Positions 1 to 5,054 of a stretch of DNA of 5,054 nucleotides are shown here, piece after piece (position 1 is the first letter of the stretch; each line of letters begins with the position of its first letter). The notes under the pieces were generated by a model, which was given only the letters and a program-made list of their open reading frames with translations, was not told the origin of the DNA and searched no databases. The DNA is taken from contig CANJXD010000437.1 of NCBI GenBank assembly GCA_947478535.1, forward strand, positions 1 through 5,054. Direction: 5' to 3'. A program made the translations under genes and the position numbers. Source of the DNA: Acetobacteraceae bacterium. Its GTDB lineage: Bacteria > Pseudomonadota > Alphaproteobacteria > Acetobacterales > Acetobacteraceae.

Positions 1-923
1 GCGTCGAGGCCGGGCAGGGCCAGCGCATCCTGCGCCAGGCAGATGTCTTGCGCGGCGTTGCCGAGCGATTTGAACACGGTGATCTCCTCCGCATCGCGCC
101 GCCCGCGCAGCGTGCCATCCAGCGCCGCGCCGATCTCACCGATCACGCGGGCACGGTTCAGCGCACCGTTTGCGAGCGGCAGCACCAGGTCACCGGAGCG
201 GGCCAGGCAGGCCGCCAGACTATCGCACCAGTAAAGGCCGCGTCCTGCCAGCGCATCATCGGATTCGCGGGTATCGGGCCGGAAGGCACCTCCGAGATTG
301 ACATGGGTGCCAGGCCGCAACGCCAAACCGGGAAACACCGGCGTTTCCGCGGTGGTGACTGTGGTGATGATGTCGGCCTGCGCGACCAGCGCGGGATCGG
401 TGGCGGCCTCCGCTGGAATTCCTTCGTCGCGCAGCGCTTTCGCCAAGGCCTCCGCACGGGATGGCGTGCGGCCGATGATCAAGGTGCGTGAGATCGGCCG
501 CACATGCGCGACCAGCCGCGCGCAGGGTCCGGCGAGCCGTCCGGCGCCGAATACCGCATGGACGGCCGCATTAGGCCGGGCCAGCAGGTGTGTCGCCGCG
601 GCGATGCCGCCCGCGGTCCGCCAATCGGTCAGGTGATCGGCGGAGAGCAGCCCGAGCGGCGTCAGGCTCTCACTGTCGAGCAACAGCACCATCGCCGTAC
701 TGGCCGTGCCGCGCGTGGCGATCAATTTCACGCCCAGGACACCGCCCGGCAGGAAGCCCGGCATCGCGAAGACCACGCCGAGCCCATCGGGGCGCTGGAT
801 CTCCGCGCGCACCGGCACCAGGATCGCGCCACGCGACAGCGCGATGAAGGCACGCGCACTGCTTGCCACGGCAAGCTGCGGCGTCAGCACCCTGCGCAGG
901 TCAGCTTCCGAAAGGAGCTGCAT
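1..923 (-). CDS. Ornithine cyclodeaminase/mu-crystallin family protein, probable imine (pyrroline-2-carboxylate type) reductase; partial at left edge
   Basis: The frame is open from the ATG at 923 to the window edge, giving 307 full codons. The family is usually about 310-340 residues, so only a short C-terminus is missing. Visible family features are Lys66 in LGVKLIA (the substrate lysine position), LTDWRT at 98-103, the Rossmann dinucleotide motif FGAGRLAG at 125-132, IGRT at 150-153, SGDL at 243-246 and EITVFKSLG at 280-288, a C-terminal family signature. Members bind NAD(P) and act in the cytoplasm, either cyclising ornithine to proline or reducing cyclic imines or ketimines. The GAFRPDTRESDD segment (212-223) has Phe214 where ornithine cyclodeaminase has its catalytic Asp. 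From memory, this GAF-x-P-x-x-RE-x-D pattern is usual in pyrroline-2-carboxylate/ketimine reductase-like members, so true ornithine cyclodeaminase activity is unlikely. The start overlaps the upstream stop as TGATG and has no clear ribosome site, which suggests translational coupling. EutC of ectoine utilisation belongs to the same family and is an alternative. Family assignment is firm; substrate is unknown. Confidence 0.9.
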   Translation of the reverse strand, partial: MQLLSEADLRRVLTPQLAVASSARAFIALSRGAILVPVRAEIQRPDGLGVVFAMPGFLPGGVLGVKLIATRGTASTAMVLLLDSESLTPLGLLSADHLTDWRTAGGIAAATHLLARPNAAVHAVFGAGRLAGPCARLVAHVRPISRTLIIGRTPSRAEALAKALRDEGIPAEAATDPALVAQADIITTVTTAETPVFPGLALRPGTHVNLGGAFRPDTRESDDALAGRGLYWCDSLAACLARSGDLVLPLANGALNRARVIGEIGAALDGTLRGRRDAEEITVFKSLGNAAQDICLAQDALALPGLD

Positions 924-1654
924 CAGGGCGTCGCCAGCAGCCGGCCGAGGCTAGGAATGGGTGTGGCATTGCCGGCCAGCCGCAGGGCGCGCCACAGTAT
1001 CGCGCTGTTGGAGGTCAGCACGGGGATGCCGAGCTCCGCCTCCAGCGCCGCGATGCTGTCGAAGCTTGGCAGGTCGGTGGCGAGCAGCACAACCGCCTCG
1101 GCACCCTCGCGATTCAGACCGCGCACGAATTCTGCCAGGCGCGGGGCACGGACTTCCGGCACCTCACGCATGGCCAGGATGTCGAGCGTGGCATGGCCTG
1201 TCAGCGCGTAGCCATTGGCGGCGAAAAACGCCGGCGCCAGGGCATGGATCGCGGCCGGATAGGGCGTGCCGAGCGCAATGCGCCTGACGTTGAGCGCGCG
1301 CAGCGCGTCCTGCATCGCGCTCCAGGCGGAGGCGCAGGCTGCGCCGGTGCGGGCCGAAACCTCTGCGACACGCTGCGCATTCCAGCCGGGCTGCATGATG
1401 AAACTGGTTACCATATCGGCCAGCAAGATCACATCCACGCCGGTCGCGGCCAGCTCCGCCACGGCGCGGTCCATGGTGCCTTCCATATAGCGCACTGCCT
1501 GCGCCGTCAGGTCGCCCTGCGCGAGGATGCGGGTCGCATAGAGCGCGACGTCCCGTGGCAGGACGGACCAGAATTCTGGCTCAATCACGGAATTGTTGGC
1601 CGGGACGACCAGGCCTATGCGCCCTGCGGGGCCGAATTGGGGGCGGTCGGGCAT
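923..1654 (-). CDS. Asp/Glu racemase superfamily protein, arylmalonate decarboxylase/maleate isomerase-like, lacking the catalytic cysteines
   Basis: This is a 243-residue cytoplasmic protein, close to the roughly 240 residues of Bordetella arylmalonate decarboxylase. Family features are RIGLVVPANNSVIEPEF near residues 12-28, GTPYP around 129-133 (Tyr132 matches a dioxyanion-hole tyrosine), and the C-terminal block ELGIPVLTSNSAILWRALRLAG (207-228). The superfamily uses one or two cysteines for racemisation, cis-trans isomerisation or decarboxylation of carboxylates. Aligned by eye, the first position (Gly74 in the decarboxylase, Cys in racemases) is Asp80, in LLADMVTSF. The second, nearly universal Cys188 is Ala192, in LLATDLPSF. 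The only cysteine, Cys107, aligns with a non-catalytic one. The start was chosen at the ATG at 1654, which has GAGGT 11 nt upstream and leaves a normal short N-terminus. A TTG at 1720 would add 22 atypical residues that coincide with the predicted promoter. It is the first gene of the minus operon, and its TGA overlaps the next ATG. EutA of ectoine utilisation is a related family and a possible alternative. The function may be non-cysteine catalysis or non-catalytic. Confidence 0.88.
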   Translation of the reverse strand: MPDRPQFGPAGRIGLVVPANNSVIEPEFWSVLPRDVALYATRILAQGDLTAQAVRYMEGTMDRAVAELAATGVDVILLADMVTSFIMQPGWNAQRVAEVSARTGAACASAWSAMQDALRALNVRRIALGTPYPAAIHALAPAFFAANGYALTGHATLDILAMREVPEVRAPRLAEFVRGLNREGAEAVVLLATDLPSFDSIAALEAELGIPVLTSNSAILWRALRLAGNATPIPSLGRLLATP

Positions 1655-1665
1655 CAGCGCGGGCG

Positions 1666-1670
1666 ACCTC
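1666..1670 (-). promoter_or_regulatory. Ribosome binding site deciding the racemase-like start
   Basis: GAGGT on the minus strand lies 11 nt before the ATG at 1654. No comparable site precedes the upstream in-frame TTG at 1720, so this supports the shorter protein. The spacing is slightly long. Confidence 0.5.
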
Positions 1671-1676
1671 GATTTC

Positions 1677-1692
1677 TGGATCCAGGAATCCA
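1677..1692. promoter_or_regulatory. Candidate operator: 5-bp inverted repeat TGGAT-N6-ATCCA
   Basis: TGGAT (1677-1681) and ATCCA (1688-1692) form a perfect inverted repeat with a 6-bp spacer. It abuts the predicted -10 box of the minus operon and covers its expected transcription start at about 1685, where a bound repressor would block initiation. Dimeric FCD-type GntR regulators bind short palindromes of this general kind, so the adjacent GntR product is the natural candidate. The assignment is inferred; a 5-bp arm can occur by chance. Confidence 0.3.
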
Positions 1693-1720
1693 CTACAATC
1701 GGCTGCTTTCGTCGCGTCAA
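1692..1720 (-). promoter_or_regulatory. Sigma70-type promoter for the racemase-cyclodeaminase operon
   Basis: On the minus strand, TTGACG (1720-1715, five of six consensus bases) is followed after exactly 17 bp by TGTAGT (1697-1692, four of six). Transcription would begin near 1685, giving a leader of about 30 nt to the ATG at 1654. It lies between two divergent genes, where a promoter is expected. Confidence 0.5.
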
Positions 1721-1739
1721 GCCGCGTCGCTTGCTTGAC
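1716..1739. promoter_or_regulatory. Candidate shared operator: 7-bp inverted repeat GTCAAGC-N10-GCTTGAC
   Basis: GTCAAGC (1716-1722) and GCTTGAC (1733-1739) are perfect inverted arms around a 10-bp spacer. Each arm contains a TTGAC hexamer core facing outward: the left one is the -35 box of the minus operon, and the right one (TTGACA, 1735-1740) faces the GntR gene. Occupation by a dimeric regulator would therefore cover both -35 regions, giving coordinate or autogenous control by the adjacent GntR protein. The plus-strand box has no convincing -10 at normal spacing, so the rightward promoter is uncertain. The repeat is seen directly; its role is inferred. Confidence 0.35.
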
Positions 1740-1797
1740 AGCGGGGGCAGCGCGCGGGCTTGCTGCCAAAATACGCCGTCTGGACCGCCGAAGAACG

Positions 1798-2463
1798 ATG
1801 CCGAGTGAAACCGCCCAGGATCTTTGCCTTCTGCATTTGCGGGAGGCGATTCTTCCCGGCCGCCTCGCCCCTGGATCCCGCATCCGGCCCGAGGCTGTGG
1901 CCGCCCATCTCGGCCTCAGCCGCATGCCGTTACGGGAGGCGCTGCATCAGCTCGACGCCGAGGGGCTGATCACGCTGCGGCCGAATCGCGGTGCCGTCGT
2001 GACGCAGCGCGGCACCGAGGAATGGGCGGAGATCTACGAGATGCGCGCCTTGCTGGAAGGTCTTTGCGTCCGCCACGCGGCGCGCCGGGCAACAGCGGCG
2101 GATATTGCGGGTCTGGATGCGGATTGCCTGGCAATGCGGCACATCACAGCCGATTCGGCGCGCTGGATGGAGCGGCATGAGGCGTTTCACGACCGGCTGT
2201 GCCAGCTCGGTGCGCGGCCGCGCGCCGCGGCGGAAGCACGGCGCCTGCGCCTGCTGGCGCGCCCGCTGCTGCACGGCGTCGCGGCGATTGAGCGCGATCC
2301 GGAAGCGCTCGGCCATGAACATGAGGTGATCGTCGATGCCCTGCGCGATCGCGATGGCCGTCGTGCCGAGCGGCTGGTGGTTGACCATGTCAACGCCAAT
2401 GCCGCGGTGGTGCTTGCCGGTCTCAGCCCAGTGCGTGTGCTCGCCCGATGTTCGACACGCTGA
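1798..2463 (+). CDS. GntR family transcriptional regulator, FCD subfamily
   Basis: This is a 221-residue DNA-binding regulator, a normal length for FadR/FCD-type GntR proteins. The N-terminal winged helix-turn-helix spans about residues 4-70, including LREAILPGRLAPGSRI, VAAHLGLSRMPLREALHQL and the wing LITLRPNRGAVV. The C-terminal all-helical FCD effector domain spans about 74-209. His131, His175 and His197 fall at the spacing of the metal-binding histidines of this domain (22 residues between the last two). The usual Asp/Asn ligand four residues before the first His is His127 here (HEAFH). The start at 1798 was chosen because MPSETAQDL gives the usual few residues before the first helix; the longer open frame back to 1555 runs through the divergent gene and has no family character. 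It is divergent from the racemase operon and overlaps the downstream amidohydrolase gene by 16 bp, so it probably controls both sides. FCD regulators commonly sense small organic acids; the ligand here is unknown. Confidence 0.93.
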   Translation: MPSETAQDLCLLHLREAILPGRLAPGSRIRPEAVAAHLGLSRMPLREALHQLDAEGLITLRPNRGAVVTQRGTEEWAEIYEMRALLEGLCVRHAARRATAADIAGLDADCLAMRHITADSARWMERHEAFHDRLCQLGARPRAAAEARRLRLLARPLLHGVAAIERDPEALGHEHEVIVDALRDRDGRRAERLVVDHVNANAAVVLAGLSPVRVLARCSTR

Positions 2464-3779
2464 TCGAGGGCGGCCAGGTCGCGACGGCGACGGGGCTGGT
2501 CGCGGCAGGTCTCGGTTTGCGCGATGGGCGCATCGCGGCGGTGCTGGCACCTGGTGAAGCGGCGACGGCGCGGTCCGTGGTGTCGGCGCGGGGCCTGGTG
2601 GTGCTGCCTGGGCTGGTCGATGCGCATGTGCATTTCCGCGATCCAGGCCTGACGCACAAGGAGGATTTCAGCAGCGGCACCGCGGCGGCCGCGCTGGGCG
2701 GCGTGACCACGGCGCTGGTGATGCCGACTGACCTGCCGCCGACGCTTTCGGTGGAGGATGTCGCGGCCAAACGCGCCATCGCCGAGGGCCGTCTGCATAT
2801 CGATATCGGCCTGCAGGCATTGGCCGCGGAATCACGCCATGTGGCTGCGCTTGCCGCCTGCGGCGTGGTGTCCATCGAGGTTTTCCTCGGTGATATGCCG
2901 GCGGCGCTGATGCCGCGCGATGCGGCAATGCTGGCCGACATCATGCTGGGGGCGCGGCAGGCCGGAATCGTGCTGGGTATCAACTCGGCCGACGATACGG
3001 TGATTGCCGTGGCCGAGGCTCGCCTGCGCCGTCCCGGGGGCGATCCACTGGATTTCTTCCACTCCCGCCCCGCGGCCAGCGAGGCGCAGGGCACCGCGCG
3101 GGCGCTGACGGCGTCGGCTGGTGCCGCGCTGCATATACGCCAGGTCTCCTGCTGCGAATCCCTGGCACTTGTCCGCACCGCGCGTGAAGCGGGGCAGGAT
3201 GTGACAGCGGAAACCACGCCGCACTATCTGCTGCTCGATGAGACGGAGATCCAGCGCCAGGGACCCTTCGCGAAGATCCTGCCGCCGCTGCGTCAGGCCG
3301 CGGATCGTGCGGCGCTATGGGCCGCCTTGCGCGACGGGACGCTGGACATGGTGGCGACCGATCACGCGCCGCATACACTCGCGGAAAAGCAGCCGGGCAT
3401 CGCCGATATCTGGGCCGCGCCGGGTGGCTTTCCAGGCGTGCAGACGCTGCTGCCGCTGATGCTGGATGCGGTGGCGCGGGGCGATATCAACTGGGCCGAT
3501 CTGGTGCGGCTATGCTGCGAGGCGCCGGCCCGCCGCTTCGGGCTGTGGCCCAGCAAGGGCCAACTGGCGCCGGGCGCTGATGCTGATCTGGTCCTGGTCG
3601 ATCCGGCGCGGCCGGGAGAGATCCGCAATGCCGACCAACTCAGCCGTGCCGGGCGGACACCTTTCGATGGTTGGCGGACCACCGGATGGCCAGTTGAGAC
3701 CTGGCTGCGCGGGGTCCGCATTGCACGTGATGGTCGGGTTCTCGATGGGCTGCCGGGACGCGTGCTGGCGCGACGCTAG
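2448..3779 (+). CDS. Dihydroorotase/hydantoinase/allantoinase-like cyclic amidohydrolase with an altered metal site
   Basis: This is a 443-residue protein of the amidohydrolase superfamily, whose cyclic-amidase members hydrolyse ring amides such as dihydroorotate, hydantoins or allantoin. It has an N-terminal beta-sandwich strand (MFDTLIEGGQV), DAHVHFRDPG (58-67, giving His60, His62 and Arg64), TAETTPHYLLL (253-263), PPLR (279-282), ATDHAPH (303-309, with metal/catalytic Asp305), and a C-terminal closing strand (GADADLVLVDP, 376-386). The remaining metal-site positions are changed: the carbamylated-Lys position is Glu144 (SIEVFLGD), the HAED histidine is Asn179 (GINSADD), and the HVS histidine is Gln232 (IRQVS). 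Leu278 replaces the usual Asn before PPLR. A standard binuclear zinc centre therefore looks impossible. A mononuclear site on His60, His62 and Asp305, or a non-catalytic role like the pseudo-dihydroorotase PyrC', are alternatives. The ATG lies inside the end of the GntR gene with no clear ribosome site, suggesting translational coupling. A pyrimidine biosynthesis role is not supported by its neighbours. Confidence 0.9.
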   Translation: MFDTLIEGGQVATATGLVAAGLGLRDGRIAAVLAPGEAATARSVVSARGLVVLPGLVDAHVHFRDPGLTHKEDFSSGTAAAALGGVTTALVMPTDLPPTLSVEDVAAKRAIAEGRLHIDIGLQALAAESRHVAALAACGVVSIEVFLGDMPAALMPRDAAMLADIMLGARQAGIVLGINSADDTVIAVAEARLRRPGGDPLDFFHSRPAASEAQGTARALTASAGAALHIRQVSCCESLALVRTAREAGQDVTAETTPHYLLLDETEIQRQGPFAKILPPLRQAADRAALWAALRDGTLDMVATDHAPHTLAEKQPGIADIWAAPGGFPGVQTLLPLMLDAVARGDINWADLVRLCCEAPARRFGLWPSKGQLAPGADADLVLVDPARPGEIRNADQLSRAGRTPFDGWRTTGWPVETWLRGVRIARDGRVLDGLPGRVLARR

Positions 3780-3880
3780 AGCATGCTGCGTTGGCTTTCG
3801 CTCACACAGCATGCTCCAAGTTTTTTTGTTCGCAGGATTCAGCGTCTTTGGCGATTCCGCCTCAACGCATCCTGCTCTAG
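3776..3880. repeat. 105-bp palindromic intergenic element with 18-bp terminal inverted repeats
   Basis: The ends are near-perfect inverted repeats. CTAGAGCATGCTGCGTTG at 3776-3793 matches the reverse complement of 3863-3880 at 16 of 18 positions, and both ends begin with CTAG. Inside are two hairpins: GAGCATGCTG/CAGCATGCTC (3779-3788 with 3807-3816) and GCAGGAT/ATCCTGC (3832-3838 with 3869-3875). The latter can also pair GCGT with ACGC and GGCG with CGCC. The organisation resembles a small dispersed palindromic or MITE-like intergenic repeat. Copy number elsewhere in the genome cannot be seen here. It fills the space between two convergent genes, and its terminal CTAG supplies the TAG stop of the frame on each side. 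Confidence 0.6.
3779..3827 (+). terminator. Rho-independent terminator after the amidohydrolase gene
   Basis: A perfect 10-bp inverted repeat, GAGCATGCTG (3779-3788) and CAGCATGCTC (3807-3816), with an 18-nt loop is followed after CAAG by seven Ts (3821-3827). It begins at the last base of the stop codon and would end the GntR-amidohydrolase transcript. It works only rightward: on the minus strand the run is A-rich, so leftward transcription from the portal side is not terminated by it. The loop is longer than usual. Confidence 0.75.
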
Positions 3881-4026
3881 ACCGGTACGCGCACCACCAT
3901 CGCGGCCAGGCCGCCGCCAGCCGGGGCCTGTTGTTCGGCGCCGCCGGTTATGAAGCTGTGCGTGGTGTCGACGATGGCACCGACCACACCAGAAGCGGCC
4001 GGACGCAGATGCTTGTCGGCGTCGAA
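3877..4026 (-). other. Out-of-frame coding tail after the portal gene; unidentified 49-residue C-terminus
   Basis: From about 4026 leftward, the open frame with the better codon choice (GCC, GAC, AAG, CTG, GTG, GGC codons) is not the portal frame but the frame one base away. It reads FDADKHLRPAAS, then a glycine- and alanine-rich stretch, and ends VVRVPV with a TAG at 3879-3877. It has no start of its own, and its sequence does not resemble the usual portal C-terminus. I read it as the surviving 3' end of another gene joined to the portal gene by a deletion or recombination, or as a frameshifted portal tail in an unusual family member. I do not recognise the protein. Its stop codon lies within the terminal CTAG of the palindromic element. 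Confidence 0.4.
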
Positions 4027-5054
4027 CCGGCGCGGACCTGGGCAAGCAGTGCCGAGGTATCCTTGAGCGGGTCGATCATCTCGTGCGCGGGTGGGACATG
4101 GGACAGGCCCTCCGGCACCTCGGCGCCCCAGAGGCCAAGCAACGCGCCCTGCGCGTGGAAACGGTCGGCGATGGGCCGCACCAGCATCGGGATCAGCATG
4201 CCGTACTGCACCTGCTCGCAGAGGCGGCGGAACTCGATCTTGCCGGCGCGCAGCGAGGAGTAGTTCGCCTGGGTGAGGTCGCCAGCGACCTGGTCGTAGG
4301 TCAGGCCAGTGCCGACGGCGGAGGCTTCCAGAGCACGGCGAGCAAATGCGGCGTGCGATCCACCGCCCGAGGGGTTCACTACCTCCACGGATCCCATACC
4401 GCGGCGATAGAGGATCATGCCGGGCTCGAAGCTCTCCACCGTGCGGCCCTGAGCGTCGCGCAGTAGCCCGGTGGCGGGCCCCGTCATGGCGTCGTCGCCA
4501 TCCTCCGAGACGACGGCGGCGAGGCAGGCCTCGATCTTGGCTTTCATCAGCAGCGCGGCCTCGTAATCGCCGAGGTCGCGCAGTCGCGTCAGCACCGGGG
4601 CGAGCCAGGAGACGTCCCGCAACTGGCCCGGGCGGCGCTTGCGATAGAGGTGCAGCACGTCCCGGGCGGGCACTGCGATGCTGGTCAGCCGATCCCCGGT
4701 GGGCAGCAGCCAGGAGGCACCGGGATGGATGCGGTAGAGCCAATACGCGACCGGCTCGCCGGCATCGCCCAGCGCAATGCCCTGGATCGTCGGCAGGCCG
4801 TCGAGCACACCATTGCGGGCCGTGTCGAGATGGTCACTCTCCAGCACCTGCAGCCGCAGACCGACGGGGTTCGCCGGGGTGATGTCGGCGGGCAGGAGGC
4901 GGATGAAGCATTCGCCGCTTTCGACGACGGCGCGCATGGCGAGGGCCTGCAGGCCATAGAGGTCGAGCTTGCCCTCGGCGTCGCAGGCGGTGCTCTCGGC
5001 CCAGCGGCGCCAGGCATCGGTGTGGCGCGCATCCGGCCAGCGGGTGGTGATGCC
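3948..5054 (-). CDS. Lambda-type phage portal protein (gpB family), partial, with an aberrant C-terminus
   Basis: The frame is open from the right edge to a TAA at 3950-3948, giving 368 codons in the window; the N-terminus lies outside. Portal proteins form the dodecameric ring at the capsid vertex through which DNA is packaged. Family features in order are W-x-x-W near the edge followed by DLYGLQALAMRAVVESGECFIR, YWLYRIHPG, DVLHLYRKRRPGQ, SWLAPVLTRLRDL-x-DYEAALLMKAKIEA, LTYDQVAGDLTQANYSSLRAG (NYSS at 4265-4254) and a DPLKDTSALLAQVRAG segment ending near 4026. After RAG the frame reads 25 residues of non-family character to the TAA. Family members usually continue for several dozen more residues. 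Codon choice there favours the neighbouring frame, so the C-terminus is probably lost and the gene is probably a prophage remnant rather than functional. No other phage gene is visible, but the window ends inside this one. It converges on the amidohydrolase gene, separated by the palindromic element. Confidence 0.9.
   Translation of the reverse strand, partial: GITTRWPDARHTDAWRRWAESTACDAEGKLDLYGLQALAMRAVVESGECFIRLLPADITPANPVGLRLQVLESDHLDTARNGVLDGLPTIQGIALGDAGEPVAYWLYRIHPGASWLLPTGDRLTSIAVPARDVLHLYRKRRPGQLRDVSWLAPVLTRLRDLGDYEAALLMKAKIEACLAAVVSEDGDDAMTGPATGLLRDAQGRTVESFEPGMILYRRGMGSVEVVNPSGGGSHAAFARRALEASAVGTGLTYDQVAGDLTQANYSSLRAGKIEFRRLCEQVQYGMLIPMLVRPIADRFHAQGALLGLWGAEVPEGLSHVPPAHEMIDPLKDTSALLAQVRAGSTPTSICVRPLLVWSVPSSTPRTAS

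Noticed and set aside
1655..1720. TTG start at 1720 for the racemase-like protein
   Set aside because: The added residues do not look like the family, and the TTG is better read as part of the -35 box; the ATG at 1654 has a ribosome site and gives the family's usual length.
1735..1765. Plus-strand promoter starting with TTGACA for the GntR gene
   Set aside because: The -35 matches consensus, but no acceptable -10 lies at 15-19 bp; the AT-rich stretch near 1767-1773 is too far away. It is kept only as part of the candidate operator.
1555..1797. N-terminal extension of the GntR frame to an upstream ATG
   Set aside because: The extra 81 residues are antisense to the racemase-like gene and its promoter and have no GntR-like character; the winged helix begins right after the ATG at 1798.
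2448..3779. Assignment as biosynthetic dihydroorotase (pyrC)
   Set aside because: There is no pyrB or other pyrimidine gene nearby, the regulator is catabolic in type, and key metal ligands and the substrate Asn are missing.
4015..4040. Programmed ribosomal frameshift joining the portal to the tail frame
   Set aside because: No slippery heptamer or downstream pairing is evident at the point where the frames change, and the tail does not resemble a portal C-terminus.
3877..4743. Long minus-strand open frame parallel to the portal gene
   Set aside because: Upstream of about 4030 it is an arginine-rich shadow of the portal frame; only its last 49 codons look coding.
1..5054. tRNA, rRNA, CRISPR array, riboswitch or insertion sequence transposase
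   Set aside because: No cloverleaf, spaced direct repeats, known aptamer pattern or transposase-like frame was found on either strand.

Overview
The window is GC-rich, densely packed bacterial DNA. Its gene families and codon choice fit a high-GC alphaproteobacterium, perhaps of the Acetobacteraceae/Rhodospirillales type. That placement is inference from overall character; no marker gene is present.

Layout. (1) Positions 1-1654, minus strand: an operon of two tightly coupled genes. The first encodes an Asp/Glu-racemase-superfamily protein of the arylmalonate decarboxylase/maleate isomerase type. It is followed, with a one-base TGATG overlap, by an ornithine cyclodeaminase/mu-crystallin family protein that runs off the left edge. 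(2) Positions 1655-1797: a divergent control region with a good sigma70-type promoter for the minus operon and two candidate inverted-repeat operators. (3) Positions 1798-3779, plus strand: a GntR regulator of the FCD group overlaps by 16 bp a cyclic amidohydrolase of the dihydroorotase/hydantoinase/allantoinase group. (4) Positions 3776-3880: a 105-bp palindromic intergenic element with 18-bp terminal inverted repeats, containing a rho-independent terminator. (5) Positions 3877-5054, minus strand: a lambda-type phage portal protein gene, open at the right edge, whose C-terminus has been replaced or shifted at about position 4026.

The regulator and three enzyme-like genes look like one small catabolic module for a cyclic or N-containing carboxylate. 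The amidohydrolase would open an amide ring, the racemase-like protein would act on a carboxylate, and the cyclodeaminase-family protein would act as an imine reductase or cyclodeaminase. The substrate cannot be read from sequence. The striking point is that all three enzyme-like proteins depart from their family's textbook active sites. The amidohydrolase lacks the lysine and two histidines of the usual metal centre. The racemase-like protein lacks both catalytic cysteines. The cyclodeaminase-family protein has Phe where ornithine cyclodeaminase has its catalytic Asp. They are therefore either non-catalytic or, more interestingly, enzymes of altered chemistry. The portal gene appears to be a separate prophage remnant, divided from the module by the palindromic element.
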